Source: Peribacillus frigoritolerans
Lineage (GTDB): Bacteria > Bacillota > Bacilli > Bacillales > DSM-1321
Length of the DNA stretch: 64,000 bases
Direction of reading: 5' to 3'
Assembly: GCF_030676415.1 (NCBI RefSeq)
Contig: NZ_JAUUTW010000024.1
Span: 23,642-87,641 of the forward strand
In this document: piece after piece, positions 54,827 to 64,000 of the stretch
How positions within the stretch are numbered: the first letter of the stretch is position 1
Layout of the letters: each line of letters begins with the position of its first letter
Program-made: the position numbers and the translations under genes
Notes under the pieces: generated by a model
Told to the model about the DNA's origin: nothing
Database searches by the model: none
Seen by the model: only the letters and a program-made list of their open reading frames with translations

Positions 54827-55972
54827 ATGTTAAAAATCGAAAATGTATCGAAAATCTATAAGGGAGGAAAGAAAGCTGTAAAGAATATATCATTGGATAT
54901 AAAAAAAGGGGAGTTCATTTGCTTCATTGGTCCGAGTGGATGCGGTAAGACAACGACAATGAAAATGATTAACCGTCTTATCGAACCATCTGAAGGCAAG
55001 ATACTTATTAATGGTGAAAATATTATGGATAAAGATCCAGTCGAGCTAAGAAGACAGATCGGGTACGTTATCCAGCAAATCGGACTTTTCCCTCACATGA
55101 CGATTCTTGAAAATATCACCCTCGTTCCAAAACTTCTTAAATGGAATGAACAGAAGAAAAAAGAACGTGCACTCGAATTGCTTCAGCTTGTCGATATGGG
55201 ACCCGAATACCTGGAAAGGTATCCCTACGAATTGAGCGGCGGGCAGCAACAAAGGATAGGCGTTCTCAGAGCACTTGCTTCCAATCCTCCACTCATTTTA
55301 ATGGATGAACCTTTTGGCGCACTAGATCCAATCACCCGCGATGCCCTTCAGGAGGAATTTAAAAATCTGCAGCGCACACTTGATAAAACAATCGTTTTTG
55401 TTACCCATGATATGGATGAAGCCATTAAGCTAGCCGACAGGATCGTCATCTTAAAGGCTGGAGAAATTGTCCAAGTGGGAACTCAGGATGAAATCCTCAG
55501 AAACCCAGCCAATGAGTTTGTGGAAGAATTCATCGGCAAAGATCGTTTGCTTCAAACAAGACCCAATGTTGAGCTGGTTGAACAAATCATGAGTCGAAAT
55601 CCAATATCCATTACAGAGGAAAAATCCCTTACCGATGCTATTACGATAATGCGCGAGAAAAGGGTCGATTCTTTACTTGTGGTCGATGAGCAAAATGTTT
55701 TGAAAGGGTTCGTAGATGTTGAAACGATCAGTGAATATCGAAAAAAAGCTAAATTTATCAGTGAAGTCATCAATACTGAAATCTATTCAGTGAAACAGGA
55801 TACTTTAATCCGCGATTCCGTTCAAAAGATTTTAAAACGAGGTTTCAAATACGTGCCGGTAGTTGATCAGAATAAACATTTGGTCGGAATTGTCACTAGG
55901 GCTACATTGGTCGACATCGTATATGACAGCATATGGGGAGAAGAAGAAAATCAATTGGCAGAAATGTTCTAG
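54827..55972 (+). CDS. opuCA: OpuC-type glycine betaine/carnitine/choline ABC transporter ATPase
   Basis: The 381-residue ATPase energises uptake of compatible solutes under osmotic stress. It has Walker A GPSGCGKTT near residue 37, the signature LSGGQQQR, Walker B LILMDEPFGALDP, and a C-terminal pair of CBS domains (residues about 255-370) that sense ionic strength or nucleotides in relatives. The ATG at 54827 follows TGGAGGTG; an upstream in-frame start would add eight residues without support. It heads a four-gene operon with spacing of 12 bases or less to the next gene. OpuB versus OpuC specificity is not decidable by eye. Confidence 0.92.
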   Translation: MLKIENVSKIYKGGKKAVKNISLDIKKGEFICFIGPSGCGKTTTMKMINRLIEPSEGKILINGENIMDKDPVELRRQIGYVIQQIGLFPHMTILENITLVPKLLKWNEQKKKERALELLQLVDMGPEYLERYPYELSGGQQQRIGVLRALASNPPLILMDEPFGALDPITRDALQEEFKNLQRTLDKTIVFVTHDMDEAIKLADRIVILKAGEIVQVGTQDEILRNPANEFVEEFIGKDRLLQTRPNVELVEQIMSRNPISITEEKSLTDAITIMREKRVDSLLVVDEQNVLKGFVDVETISEYRKKAKFISEVINTEIYSVKQDTLIRDSVQKILKRGFKYVPVVDQNKHLVGIVTRATLVDIVYDSIWGEEENQLAEMF

Positions 55973-55984
55973 GAGGTGTATGAG

Positions 55985-57567
<1,583 letters not shown>

Positions 57568-57584
57568 ATGGGAGGTGCAAACTA

Positions 57585-58247
57585 ATGGAAACCTTGCAAC
57601 AGCTGGGAACTTATTATTCCCAAAATTGGATGTATGTACTTACTGAATTTTACCGCCACTTTTTGATGTCTGTTTATGGAGTTTTATTTGCAGCAATTGT
57701 AGCTATCCCGATAGGCATTTTCATCGCGAAACATAAGAAATTGAGTAATTGGGTATTTTCGATAACGAATGTCATACAAACCACACCAGCATTGGCTATG
57801 CTCGCACTCCTTATGCTAGTGATGGGGTTAGGAACAAATACGGTAATCTTATCATTGTTTTTATATTCCTTACTGCCAATCCTGAGGAACACTTATGTCG
57901 GAATTACAAGTATAGAGCATGCCTATTTAGAATCTGGCAAGGCAATGGGAATGACTAAGCTCCAGTTACTGAGAATGGTCGAACTGCCATTATCGCTGTC
58001 TGTCATCATGGCTGGCTTACGTACAGCGCTTGTGGTTGCAATTGGAGTGACTGCTGTCGGTACATTCGTAGGCGCAGGCGGACTGGGGGATATCATTGTC
58101 AGGGGAACGAATGCTTCAAATGGGACGGCAATCATACTTGCAGGAGCAATCCCGACGGCATTGATGGCCATTCTCTCAGATCTTTTACTCGGATGGCTGG
58201 AACGAATTCTTTCGCCGATAAAAAAGAAAAAAATTCATACTGCCTAA
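57585..58247 (+). CDS. opuCD: OpuC-type ABC transporter permease 2
   Basis: The 220-residue permease is paralogous to the first one, with the coupling loop SGKAMGMTKLQLLRMVELPLS and a similar helix pattern. It begins at ATG 57585 after GGGAGGTG, 17 bases after the binding-protein stop, and is the last gene of the operon. Confidence 0.92.
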   Translation: METLQQLGTYYSQNWMYVLTEFYRHFLMSVYGVLFAAIVAIPIGIFIAKHKKLSNWVFSITNVIQTTPALAMLALLMLVMGLGTNTVILSLFLYSLLPILRNTYVGITSIEHAYLESGKAMGMTKLQLLRMVELPLSLSVIMAGLRTALVVAIGVTAVGTFVGAGGLGDIIVRGTNASNGTAIILAGAIPTALMAILSDLLLGWLERILSPIKKKKIHTA

Positions 58248-58268
58248 AATAAATCAAGATAATAAAAG

Positions 58269-58300
58269 AGCCATTGCATGTTTAATGCAATGGCTTTTCC
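58269..58300 (+). terminator. terminator of the opuC-type operon
   Basis: A perfect 11-bp stem AGCCATTGCAT / ATGCAATGGCT with a 5-base loop is followed by TTTCC. Confidence 0.88.
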
Positions 58301-58421
58301 TTGGCCAGAAATGACAATTATCAATTAGAAGTTAGAAGCTTAGACTGGCAGACTTAGTTTTTTATTTCAGAAAAAGGGTAACTATAAGGGTAGTCCTAAA
58401 AAAATATAAGGGGAATCAATC

Positions 58422-59258
58422 ATGAAACTTACACCAGAGCAGCGTATTGAACTTCATGGCTTTAATAATCTTACGAAATCTTTAAGCTTTAATATGTATG
58501 ATATTTGTTACACAAAAACCAGGGAAGAGAGGGAGGCCTACCTGGATTATATCGATGAACAATATAATGCAGAAAGGCTTTCGAAGATCTTGCACAACGT
58601 TTCTGATTTAATAGGGGCACATGTTTTAAATACGGCGAAACAGGATTATGTTCCCCAAGGCGCCAGTGTAACCATTCTTGTTTCAGAAGGTCCTGTCGTC
58701 GAAGTACCTACGGGAACTTATGAGGAATCACCTGGGCCTTTACCTGATAATGTGGTCATGCAACTGGATAAAAGCCATATTACCGTACATACATATCCTG
58801 AATACCATCCAAATGAAGGCATTAGCACATTCAGGGCCGATATCGATGTTTCTACTTGTGGAGAAATATCACCTCTTAAAGCCCTTAATTATCTCATTCA
58901 TTCCTTCGATACCGACATTATCACGATTGATTACCGTGTAAGAGGCTTTACGAGAGATAAAGATGGTCGGAAATTGTTCATTGATCACGATATTAATTCC
59001 ATTCAAAACTATATTCCTGATGAAGTAAAAGGTTTATATGACATGATTGATGTGAATGTATACCAAGAAAATATATTCCATACAAAATGTAAGCTGAAAA
59101 GATTCGATATTAATAATTACTTATTCGGTTATTCAGAAGAAAAGCTGAATAAAGAGGAAAGGCAAGAAATTATAGAAAGGCTTCAAACGGAAATGGATGA
59201 AATTTTTTATGGTGCCAATGTTCCACATCCAATAGAAAAAAACAAGCATGCCGATTAA
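58422..59258 (+). CDS. speD: S-adenosylmethionine decarboxylase proenzyme, E. coli-like class
   Basis: SpeD supplies decarboxylated SAM for spermidine synthesis. The 278-residue protein is of the long gammaproteobacterial type, not the short SpeH usual in B. subtilis. The autocleavage site is visible as [13 protein letters not shown], where Ser118 would become the pyruvoyl group, and the [16 protein letters not shown] segment carries the active-site Cys. The ATG at 58422 follows AAGGGGAATC. No spermidine synthase gene is in the window. Confidence 0.93.
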   Translation: MKLTPEQRIELHGFNNLTKSLSFNMYDICYTKTREEREAYLDYIDEQYNAERLSKILHNVSDLIGAHVLNTAKQDYVPQGASVTILVSEGPVVEVPTGTYEESPGPLPDNVVMQLDKSHITVHTYPEYHPNEGISTFRADIDVSTCGEISPLKALNYLIHSFDTDIITIDYRVRGFTRDKDGRKLFIDHDINSIQNYIPDEVKGLYDMIDVNVYQENIFHTKCKLKRFDINNYLFGYSEEKLNKEERQEIIERLQTEMDEIFYGANVPHPIEKNKHAD

Positions 59259-59274
59259 GGGGATGCTTGTTTTA
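59239..59274. terminator. bidirectional terminator overlapping the speD stop
   Basis: AAAACAAGCAT / ATGCTTGTTTT form a perfect 11-bp stem that includes the last codons of speD. Convergent genes lie on both sides, and A/T flanks suit both directions. Confidence 0.85.
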
Positions 59275-59283
59275 ATTGAAAAG

Positions 59284-60318
59284 TTAATTTAAATGTAAAA
59301 CCTGAACCAATACATACCCAAGACAAGTCAATAATATAGAGCCAATCAGTCCAGCTATAAAAGGTTTACCGCCATATTTTCTAAATGTTACAAGGTCAAT
59401 ATTCAATCCTAGTCCTGCCATGGACATTGCCATGAGGATATAGGAGAGCATAACAAGTTTATCGGCTACTGGTTCAGGAACTGCACCAATAGAGTAAAGG
59501 GCACTCATTAATAAAAATCCAAAAATAAACCACGGTATCTGAATGGACTTCCAGGAAAATTTCTTTCCGGTAACTGTTGATCGTTCTTTCCAATTCATGA
59601 TCAATCCAATTAAAATGGCAACGGGAATGAGCAGGGCCACCCTAGTCAATTTGATCACCACTGCCAAGTCGACTGCCTCATTTCCCCCTGGTGCTGCTGC
59701 AGCGATGACGTGAGCAATTTCATGGAGTGTCGCACCCGAAAAAATACCATATCCTTGATCGGATAACTCCAATAATGGATATAGGATCGTATATCCGAAA
59801 GTGAAGGTTGTACCTAAAACAGCAACCGTCGCTACAGCTATTGCTGTATCTTTTTCTTTTGCTTTTATTTGGGAGGAAATTGCCAGGATTGCGGCAGCTC
59901 CACAAATTCCCGTTCCGCAAGCTGTCAATATGCCTAGCTTTTTCTCAACTTTAAATAGACGGGTCAATCCATAAACTACCAATAAGGCAAATGCCAGACT
60001 AATGGCACCAACTGCAAATGTTTTCGGACCGGCATTAATAATATCCTTTAGGTTCAAGCGCATTCCCAATAAGATAATGCCCACTCTCAAAAGGACTTTA
60101 CTTGAATAATTTGTGCCTGCAACGGCGTAAGCTGGGACGCCAATTATCGATTTCCAAACAACACCAATCAGTATCGCAATGACTAACTGTCCCATTATAT
60201 GAAGGAATGGAAGCTCTGCTAAGTATTTTGCTGCAATGGCAATTAGCAAAGTCAATGCTATTCCTTTTGTAAATCCAAGTTTTTTAGTTTCAACGTTTGT
60301 TTGTTCCAGTGTGATCAC
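59284..60318 (-). CDS. YeiH family putative sulfate exporter (UPF0324)
   Basis: The 344-residue protein has about ten predicted helices and the YeiH/UPF0324 landmarks: VLLRVGIILLGMRLNLKDI, LGILTACGTGICGAAAILA, YGIFSGATLHEIAHVIAAA and a C-terminal MAMSMAGLGLNIDL. The family is annotated as putative sulfate exporters, and this assignment rests on homology. The start is at 60318 on the minus strand. It is divergent from a LysR gene, the usual regulator arrangement. Confidence 0.88.
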   Translation of the reverse strand: MITLEQTNVETKKLGFTKGIALTLLIAIAAKYLAELPFLHIMGQLVIAILIGVVWKSIIGVPAYAVAGTNYSSKVLLRVGIILLGMRLNLKDIINAGPKTFAVGAISLAFALLVVYGLTRLFKVEKKLGILTACGTGICGAAAILAISSQIKAKEKDTAIAVATVAVLGTTFTFGYTILYPLLELSDQGYGIFSGATLHEIAHVIAAAAPGGNEAVDLAVVIKLTRVALLIPVAILIGLIMNWKERSTVTGKKFSWKSIQIPWFIFGFLLMSALYSIGAVPEPVADKLVMLSYILMAMSMAGLGLNIDLVTFRKYGGKPFIAGLIGSILLTCLGYVLVQVLHLN

Positions 60319-60442
60319 TCCATCTATGTTGATGCTTTAACTTTAAAACTTAATTAAAGATAAGTGAAATATATTTTTGCTATTTCAATGATTACTATTA
60401 CTTATGATAAAATGAAAGGCATAGGTAAATAGGGAGGTAACC

Positions 60443-61333
60443 ATGGATCCGTTAAAAGTATTCGTAACCGTAATCGAACAGAAAAACTTTTCAAGAGCAG
60501 GGGACATTCTGAACCTGTCGCAGCCAGGAGTCAGTCTTCACATAAGAAATCTGGAAAATGAGTTAGGAACGAAATTAATTTATCGTTCTCCCAAACAAGT
60601 TCAAATAACAGAGCCGGGAAAAATTTTGTATAGACATGCTAAGCAAATGCTTAATCATTATGAGACAGCAAAAAGAGAAATAAATGAATTTAATAACGTG
60701 GTTAGCGGAACGATGAAAATAGGTGCAAGCTTCACGATAGGGGAATACTACCTACCCAAAGTATTAGCAGAATTTGCGGCTCAATATCCGATGGTGGACA
60801 TACAAATCATCATCTCGAATTCAAATGAAGTCATTCAAGGAATACGTTCGAATAAGCTTGATATAGGCTTGATTGAAGGTGAAACGGATTATAAAGATAT
60901 AGATGTCAGACCATTCATGAATGACGAGATGATAGTTGTCGTCCCCCCGGATCATCCACTTTCACAGATGGATCTCATCGAGGGCACTTTGCTCCAAAAC
61001 CAAACATGGGTACTAAGGGAGCAAGGATCGGGAACACGTACATATTCCGATAAACTTCAGAGCAGTCTGGAGTTAAACATAAAGAAAACCTTTATTTTCA
61101 CCAGTATCCAAGGAGTGAAAGAAGCGGTGATGGCTGGGCTTGGCATTGCCCTTTTATCCCGATTGACTGTACAAAAAGAATTGAAGTCCAATGAATTGAA
61201 AACCTTTCATTTGAAAAATGAACCCATTATAAGACCTTTTTCGATCGTGAAAAAGTTGGACTTCGAAGCATCAAAAGCCATGGGTTTGTTTTTAAGGAAG
61301 GTCGAAGAATTTGCGATAAAAGGGCCGTCCTAA
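60443..61333 (+). CDS. LysR family transcriptional regulator, CysL/YwfK-like
   Basis: The 296-residue protein has an N-terminal winged helix (FSRAGDILNLSQPGVSLHIR, residues 15-34) and a periplasmic-binding-like effector domain (ASFTIGEYYLPKVL, DIGLIEGE, VVVPPDHPLS). It resembles the CysL/YwfK group; CysL activates sulfite reductase genes in B. subtilis. The ATG at 60443 follows GGGAGG. Its likely target is the divergent YeiH-type gene. The 124-base gap contains inverted ATAAGT...ACTTAT (about 60360-60407) that might be an operator. Confidence 0.87.
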   Translation: MDPLKVFVTVIEQKNFSRAGDILNLSQPGVSLHIRNLENELGTKLIYRSPKQVQITEPGKILYRHAKQMLNHYETAKREINEFNNVVSGTMKIGASFTIGEYYLPKVLAEFAAQYPMVDIQIIISNSNEVIQGIRSNKLDIGLIEGETDYKDIDVRPFMNDEMIVVVPPDHPLSQMDLIEGTLLQNQTWVLREQGSGTRTYSDKLQSSLELNIKKTFIFTSIQGVKEAVMAGLGIALLSRLTVQKELKSNELKTFHLKNEPIIRPFSIVKKLDFEASKAMGLFLRKVEEFAIKGPS

Positions 61334-61352
61334 ATAAAACTCCTAAACATAA

Positions 61353-61398
61353 ACAATTGCTCATCCTTTCATTTTCAATGAGGAGGTTGGGCATTTTT
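61353..61398 (+). terminator. imperfect terminator after the LysR gene
   Basis: ATTGCTCATCCTTTCATT pairs imperfectly with AATGAGGAGGTTGGGCAT and is followed by TTTTAAC. The stem has several wobbles. Confidence 0.45.
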
Positions 61399-61582
61399 AA
61401 CGACGAAATATTTTTAATTTTAATGAAAACGTCGAAAGTATTTTGGAATATGTCAATGATAAAACGAATTTTACGTATTTTCACATAATTGCATACATAT
61501 AAATTAAATAGGTAGTCTCCAGGAAGTTCTAAGTCCCTGTAGACTTTTCCTGATATGAATAATCTTAAAAGGAGCAACCACA

Positions 61583-62488
61583 TTGGCTATAGAGGAGCAG
61601 AAAGATAAACGGGTTTCTGTTTTCGACAGGATTATAGGATTCATGCCAAAATTTTATGTGATTGGAACCATATTAATTTTTGTTTATACACTAGTTGCGA
61701 TGGCTCATTTAGGTATCCAAACTTTGAAAAAGCCAGAGGAAACAGTTGAACCTGTCACCCCTGTTTCTCAGGGCTTTGAACATACATTGATATCGTTAAT
61801 CATCGAACCGATCGTAACTTCTGAATTTTATCAAATCATCTTTAATACGTTATTTCTTTACCTTGTTTGGATATTGCTTTTCCTATTAGCACCGATTGCT
61901 TTTTACCGTTTAAAACACTTTAAATTTTTTAATATCGAAATTGAAATTGAAAAACAAGATGCAGCCGTTTATGAAGTATTCAGCATGAGCAGTTCAAAAA
62001 TGAAATTCGCAGCGTATCTAACATCCGAGGAATATCAATTGGAGATATCAGAGGAAATTGCCAACAGCAAGGACTTTAAAGCACCCTTAATCTATACATT
62101 GGACTGTGCCGTGGATTTTTATTCAGATCAATTAGGACTTTCATTTACCTATGATATCTATACCCTGAACCAGTTCAAAAAAGCAAAGCTGCCTAAATCC
62201 ATCAAAGCGATGCTTGATAAGTCCATTCAAACCGGCGATCCGTGCATTACGAATAAAAGCAATAGCGATAGTGAATATTACAAGAATTTTCTTCTCCATT
62301 ATTTCGAAAACATGGACGGGAAATTCGTCACTGTCTTAAATAGTTATCAAACTGAATTCGATACATTCGATAAATCATTGATTAAGATCCTGCAAAACGT
62401 CATATACGATTACTATTTACAATATAACTATATTTACGAAGCGAGCGAGAAGTTGGAAAAGAATGAAGCGATTTCCGATAATAATTAA
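61583..62488 (+). CDS. two-TM membrane protein of unknown function
   Basis: I do not recognise a named family. The 301-residue protein has one hydrophobic helix at about residues 23-45 (PKFYVIGTILIFVYTLVAM) and another at about 87-113 (FNTLFLYLVWILLFLLAPIAF). A soluble domain of about 185 residues with charged helices and FYSDQLGLSFTYDIYTLNQF follows. The region between the helices (about 40 residues) is likely outside and the large C-terminal domain inside. Translation starts at TTG 61583 after AAAGGAGC. It is monocistronic. Confidence 0.75.
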   Translation: MAIEEQKDKRVSVFDRIIGFMPKFYVIGTILIFVYTLVAMAHLGIQTLKKPEETVEPVTPVSQGFEHTLISLIIEPIVTSEFYQIIFNTLFLYLVWILLFLLAPIAFYRLKHFKFFNIEIEIEKQDAAVYEVFSMSSSKMKFAAYLTSEEYQLEISEEIANSKDFKAPLIYTLDCAVDFYSDQLGLSFTYDIYTLNQFKKAKLPKSIKAMLDKSIQTGDPCITNKSNSDSEYYKNFLLHYFENMDGKFVTVLNSYQTEFDTFDKSLIKILQNVIYDYYLQYNYIYEASEKLEKNEAISDNN

Positions 62489-62519
62489 AAAAACCACCCT
62501 ACAAGTGGTTATTTTTTTT
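62486..62519 (+). terminator. terminator after the two-TM protein gene
   Basis: A short AACCAC / GTGGTT stem with flanking A-run and a following run of eight T starts at the stop codon. The segment 62520-62800 is AT-rich and holds no gene that I recognise. Confidence 0.7.
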
Positions 62520-62826
62520 GGAAAGGTGATTGTTAATTATATTTTGAACAATTTCATTATTCCCAATGAGCTCAGACGAGTTATTGACATGCTGTTCCCG
62601 AAAATCCATGTTCTTTATTTTCTTAGACTTTTTCCCTTTTTTAAAATTATTGAAGGCATTTAAAAAAGCTATCTGAATCACTCCCCTTATAGATTAGTAT
62701 ATTCATATGATGGATAAAATTTCATGAAAAACCTCAATTTACAGAAAAATATTTTGCGGGTTTAAGGCTTTTTATAAGAAATAAAGAAATTTCCACCAAA
62801 ATGTTGTATAGTTAGAATGAGAGATT

Positions 62827-62840
62827 CGAACAAACATTCG
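62827..62840 (+). promoter_or_regulatory. probable LexA (SOS) box
   Basis: CGAACAAACATTCG matches the Bacillus LexA consensus CGAAC-N4-GTTCG with one mismatch. It lies just downstream of a possible -10 TAGAAT (62813-62818) and 45 bases before the ydjM-like start, a position suited to repression. Confidence 0.6.
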
Positions 62841-62884
62841 TTTCTGGAGAGTAAATTACTTCTTAGAGGGACAGGAGAGAGACA

Positions 62885-63511
62885 GTGAACGGTACAGCAC
62901 ATATGGCATTAGGGGCATCAGTAGGATTCCTGACGGCAAACACACTTCAAACAGATCCAACCACCACTTTATTCTTGGTTGGCATTGGCGGCGTTTCAGG
63001 CCTTATGCCCGATATGGATATTGATGGGAAGTTAAGTAATAGGATTACTTTTTCACATAAGTTTATCCGAACGATAGCACAAACGATTGGAATTTTAATG
63101 ATCATTTATAGTCTTTTGGAAGGCTCTGATACGGAAAAGTGGATCGGTGTAGGGGCAGGAATCGGAATCATCATTATTTCATCATTCATTACACAAAGGC
63201 ATATGCTGACTTTGACTGGATTAGCGGTTTTAGGCGGCGGTTTATCTATGCAGGAAAGCTGGCTGTGGCTGTTAGGCGTTTATATTATCCTAGCATCCTT
63301 TACACCACATAGAAGTTATACCCATTCGATTGCAGGTATCGCTTTCTTTGGTATCATTGCCTTTCAATTCGAAGCCTTTATGGGGATTGACGGAGTTTTC
63401 GCTACTTGTTTATTAGGTTACATAAGTCATTTAATTGCAGATATGAAATGTTTACCTTTTAATAAACGTGGGGTAAAGTTATTTCTTCCATTTTTCTCAA
63501 AAGAATTTTGA
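62885..63511 (+). CDS. YdjM/DUF457 family membrane-bound metal-dependent hydrolase-like protein
   Basis: The 208-residue polytopic protein begins MNGTAHMALGASVGFL, with a conserved His, and has LMPDMDIDGKLSNR and PHRSYTHSIAGIAFF, the His/Asp set that defines the family, plus YISHLIADM. Such proteins are annotated as putative inner-membrane hydrolases. E. coli ydjM is LexA-controlled, and the LexA-like box upstream fits that. The start is GTG at 62885 after GGACAGGAGAG. The catalytic function is unproven. Confidence 0.87.
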   Translation: MNGTAHMALGASVGFLTANTLQTDPTTTLFLVGIGGVSGLMPDMDIDGKLSNRITFSHKFIRTIAQTIGILMIIYSLLEGSDTEKWIGVGAGIGIIIISSFITQRHMLTLTGLAVLGGGLSMQESWLWLLGVYIILASFTPHRSYTHSIAGIAFFGIIAFQFEAFMGIDGVFATCLLGYISHLIADMKCLPFNKRGVKLFLPFFSKEF

Positions 63512-63599
63512 CAGTGGTTTTCTTACCGCTTTTCAGGCTGTAGACATTTAGAGAAGAACCCAGTTTACCTCAATTTTTTCTTTTAAAAAAGTCCATCTG

Positions 63600-63705
63600 A
63601 TTTCAGAAATCCGCTCCCTTTCCGCCGACTGTCTGCCAAGCCACATCAAAGCAAGCGGCTGTGGGGGTCTCGGCAGACAGTTATTCGGCAGGAGTGTCAT
63701 ACGCT
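63600..63705. repeat. palindromic repeat element, second type
   Basis: A GC-rich block contains ACTGTCTGCC and its reverse complement GGCAGACAGT about 50 bases apart, flanked by CTTTCCGCC and CGGCAGGAGTGTC. The layout is similar to the repeat at 21956-22088, but the sequence is different in the centre. It is likely a dispersed interspersed repeat. Confidence 0.5.
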
Positions 63706-63796
63706 AAAACCAATAATAGTTATTGGAAGCCAAAGTATATTGGTGCGAAACGTATATAATATAATAGAAGAAAATGAACCTTAATATTAAAAAACT

Positions 63797-63820
63797 AAGA
63801 GACTTAATGAAGTCTCTTTC
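63797..63820 (+). terminator. small hairpin in the IS1182 flank
   Basis: AAGAGACTT / AAGTCTCTT with a 4-base loop is followed by TCAGTTTG. It lies near the end of the insertion element. Confidence 0.5.
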
Positions 63821-63831
63821 AGTTTGTAGAC

Positions 63832-63870
63832 AAAAGGGGTTCGGAATTAAAAAATTCTGAACCCCTTTTG
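63832..63870. terminator. strong hairpin downstream of the IS1182 transposase
   Basis: AAAAGGGGTTCGGAATT pairs with AATTCTGAACCCCTTTT over 17 bp with one G-T pair. On the minus strand it follows the transposase stop and ends in T-rich sequence, so it can terminate that gene. Confidence 0.75.
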
Positions 63871-63929
63871 AATTTCCCTTTGAATTTTCGCCTAAAGTTA
63901 AGAGATTGGGGCTCTACGAGCCCACTATG

Positions 63930-64000
63930 TTAGGCCATTTTTGGACCTCGCCATGTCCAATTGGCCATCTTCTTTAAATTAATGGCAGCGAAAGTAAGCA
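63930..64000 (-). CDS. IS1182-family transposase, C-terminal end (continues beyond window)
   Basis: Only the last 23 codons are present, reading LTFAAINLKKMANWTWRGPK then MA before a TAA at 63930-63932 on the minus strand. The (L)TFAxxNLKKMANW ending is typical of IS1182 transposases and is the portion missing from the fragment at 22134-22768. Whether the rest of this copy is intact cannot be judged from the window. Confidence 0.75.
   Translation of the reverse strand, partial: LTFAAINLKKMANWTWRGPKMA

Overview
The window is about 64 kb of low-GC Firmicute DNA and reads as a Bacillaceae chromosome. The evidence is the AGGAGG-type ribosome sites with frequent TTG/GTG starts, a cysteine-biosynthesis sat-cysC-sumT-sirB-sirC operon, a glgBCDA operon, OpuC-type transport genes, DUF3906 and UPF0316 genes, and Bacillus-type LexA and Fur boxes. 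A Peribacillus/Bacillus-like organism is my inference; no rRNA or species marker is present. No tRNA, rRNA or CRISPR array was seen.

Region 1 (1-25.6 kb) is mostly core metabolism. Sulfate activation and reduction (sat, cysC, ferredoxin-type sulfite reductase, DUF3906) runs into siroheme synthesis (sumT, sirB, sirC) and is followed by a TauE/SafE-family permease. After a decayed glycosyltransferase, a Mug-type DNA glycosylase and a broken azlCD pair comes a glycogen locus: a GH15 glucoamylase-like enzyme and glgB-glgC-glgD-glgA, with no glgP. Then come cardiolipin synthase, exoA, small conserved proteins, a histidine phosphatase, an NAD(P)-binding protein, an IS1182 remnant, and a BlaI/BlaR1-like pair that appears to share a duplicated promoter-operator with a DoxX gene.

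Region 2 (25.6-46.4 kb) is accessory and is the most interesting part. It starts with a tandem-HTH, coiled-coil, J-domain protein and a bacterial prolyl-4-hydroxylase. A surface-glycan island follows: three paralogous GT4 glycosyltransferases, two paralogous NUDIX hydrolases, three short atypical-kinase genes (four kinase domains), a HipA-like kinase with a dead paralogue, and a complete nucleotide-sugar supply. The supply enzymes are PgcA (Glc6P to Glc1P), GtaB (to UDP-Glc), UDP-glucose dehydrogenase (to UDP-GlcA) and a 4-epimerase (to UDP-GalA). The content resembles the B. subtilis sporulation genes ytdA/ytcA/ytcB/ytcC and cotSA, so a spore-surface or cell-surface glycan is the best inference. 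Two of the glycosyltransferases end in extreme low-complexity tails encoded by tandem repeats. A decayed tyrosine recombinase lies in the middle.

Region 3 (46.4-51.7 kb) is a graveyard: an SDR remnant, two IS110-family remnants and an aminotransferase remnant, with a few intact small genes (DUF192, a secreted protein, and an IDEAL-domain protein behind a Fur-box promoter).

Region 4 (51.7-64 kb) is ordinary again: an MFS exporter, an acyl-CoA dehydrogenase, the four-gene OpuC-type compatible-solute ABC operon, S-adenosylmethionine decarboxylase, a YeiH-family transporter divergent from a LysR regulator, a two-TM protein, a YdjM-like protein behind a LexA-box-like site, and the 3' end of an IS1182-family transposase at the window edge.
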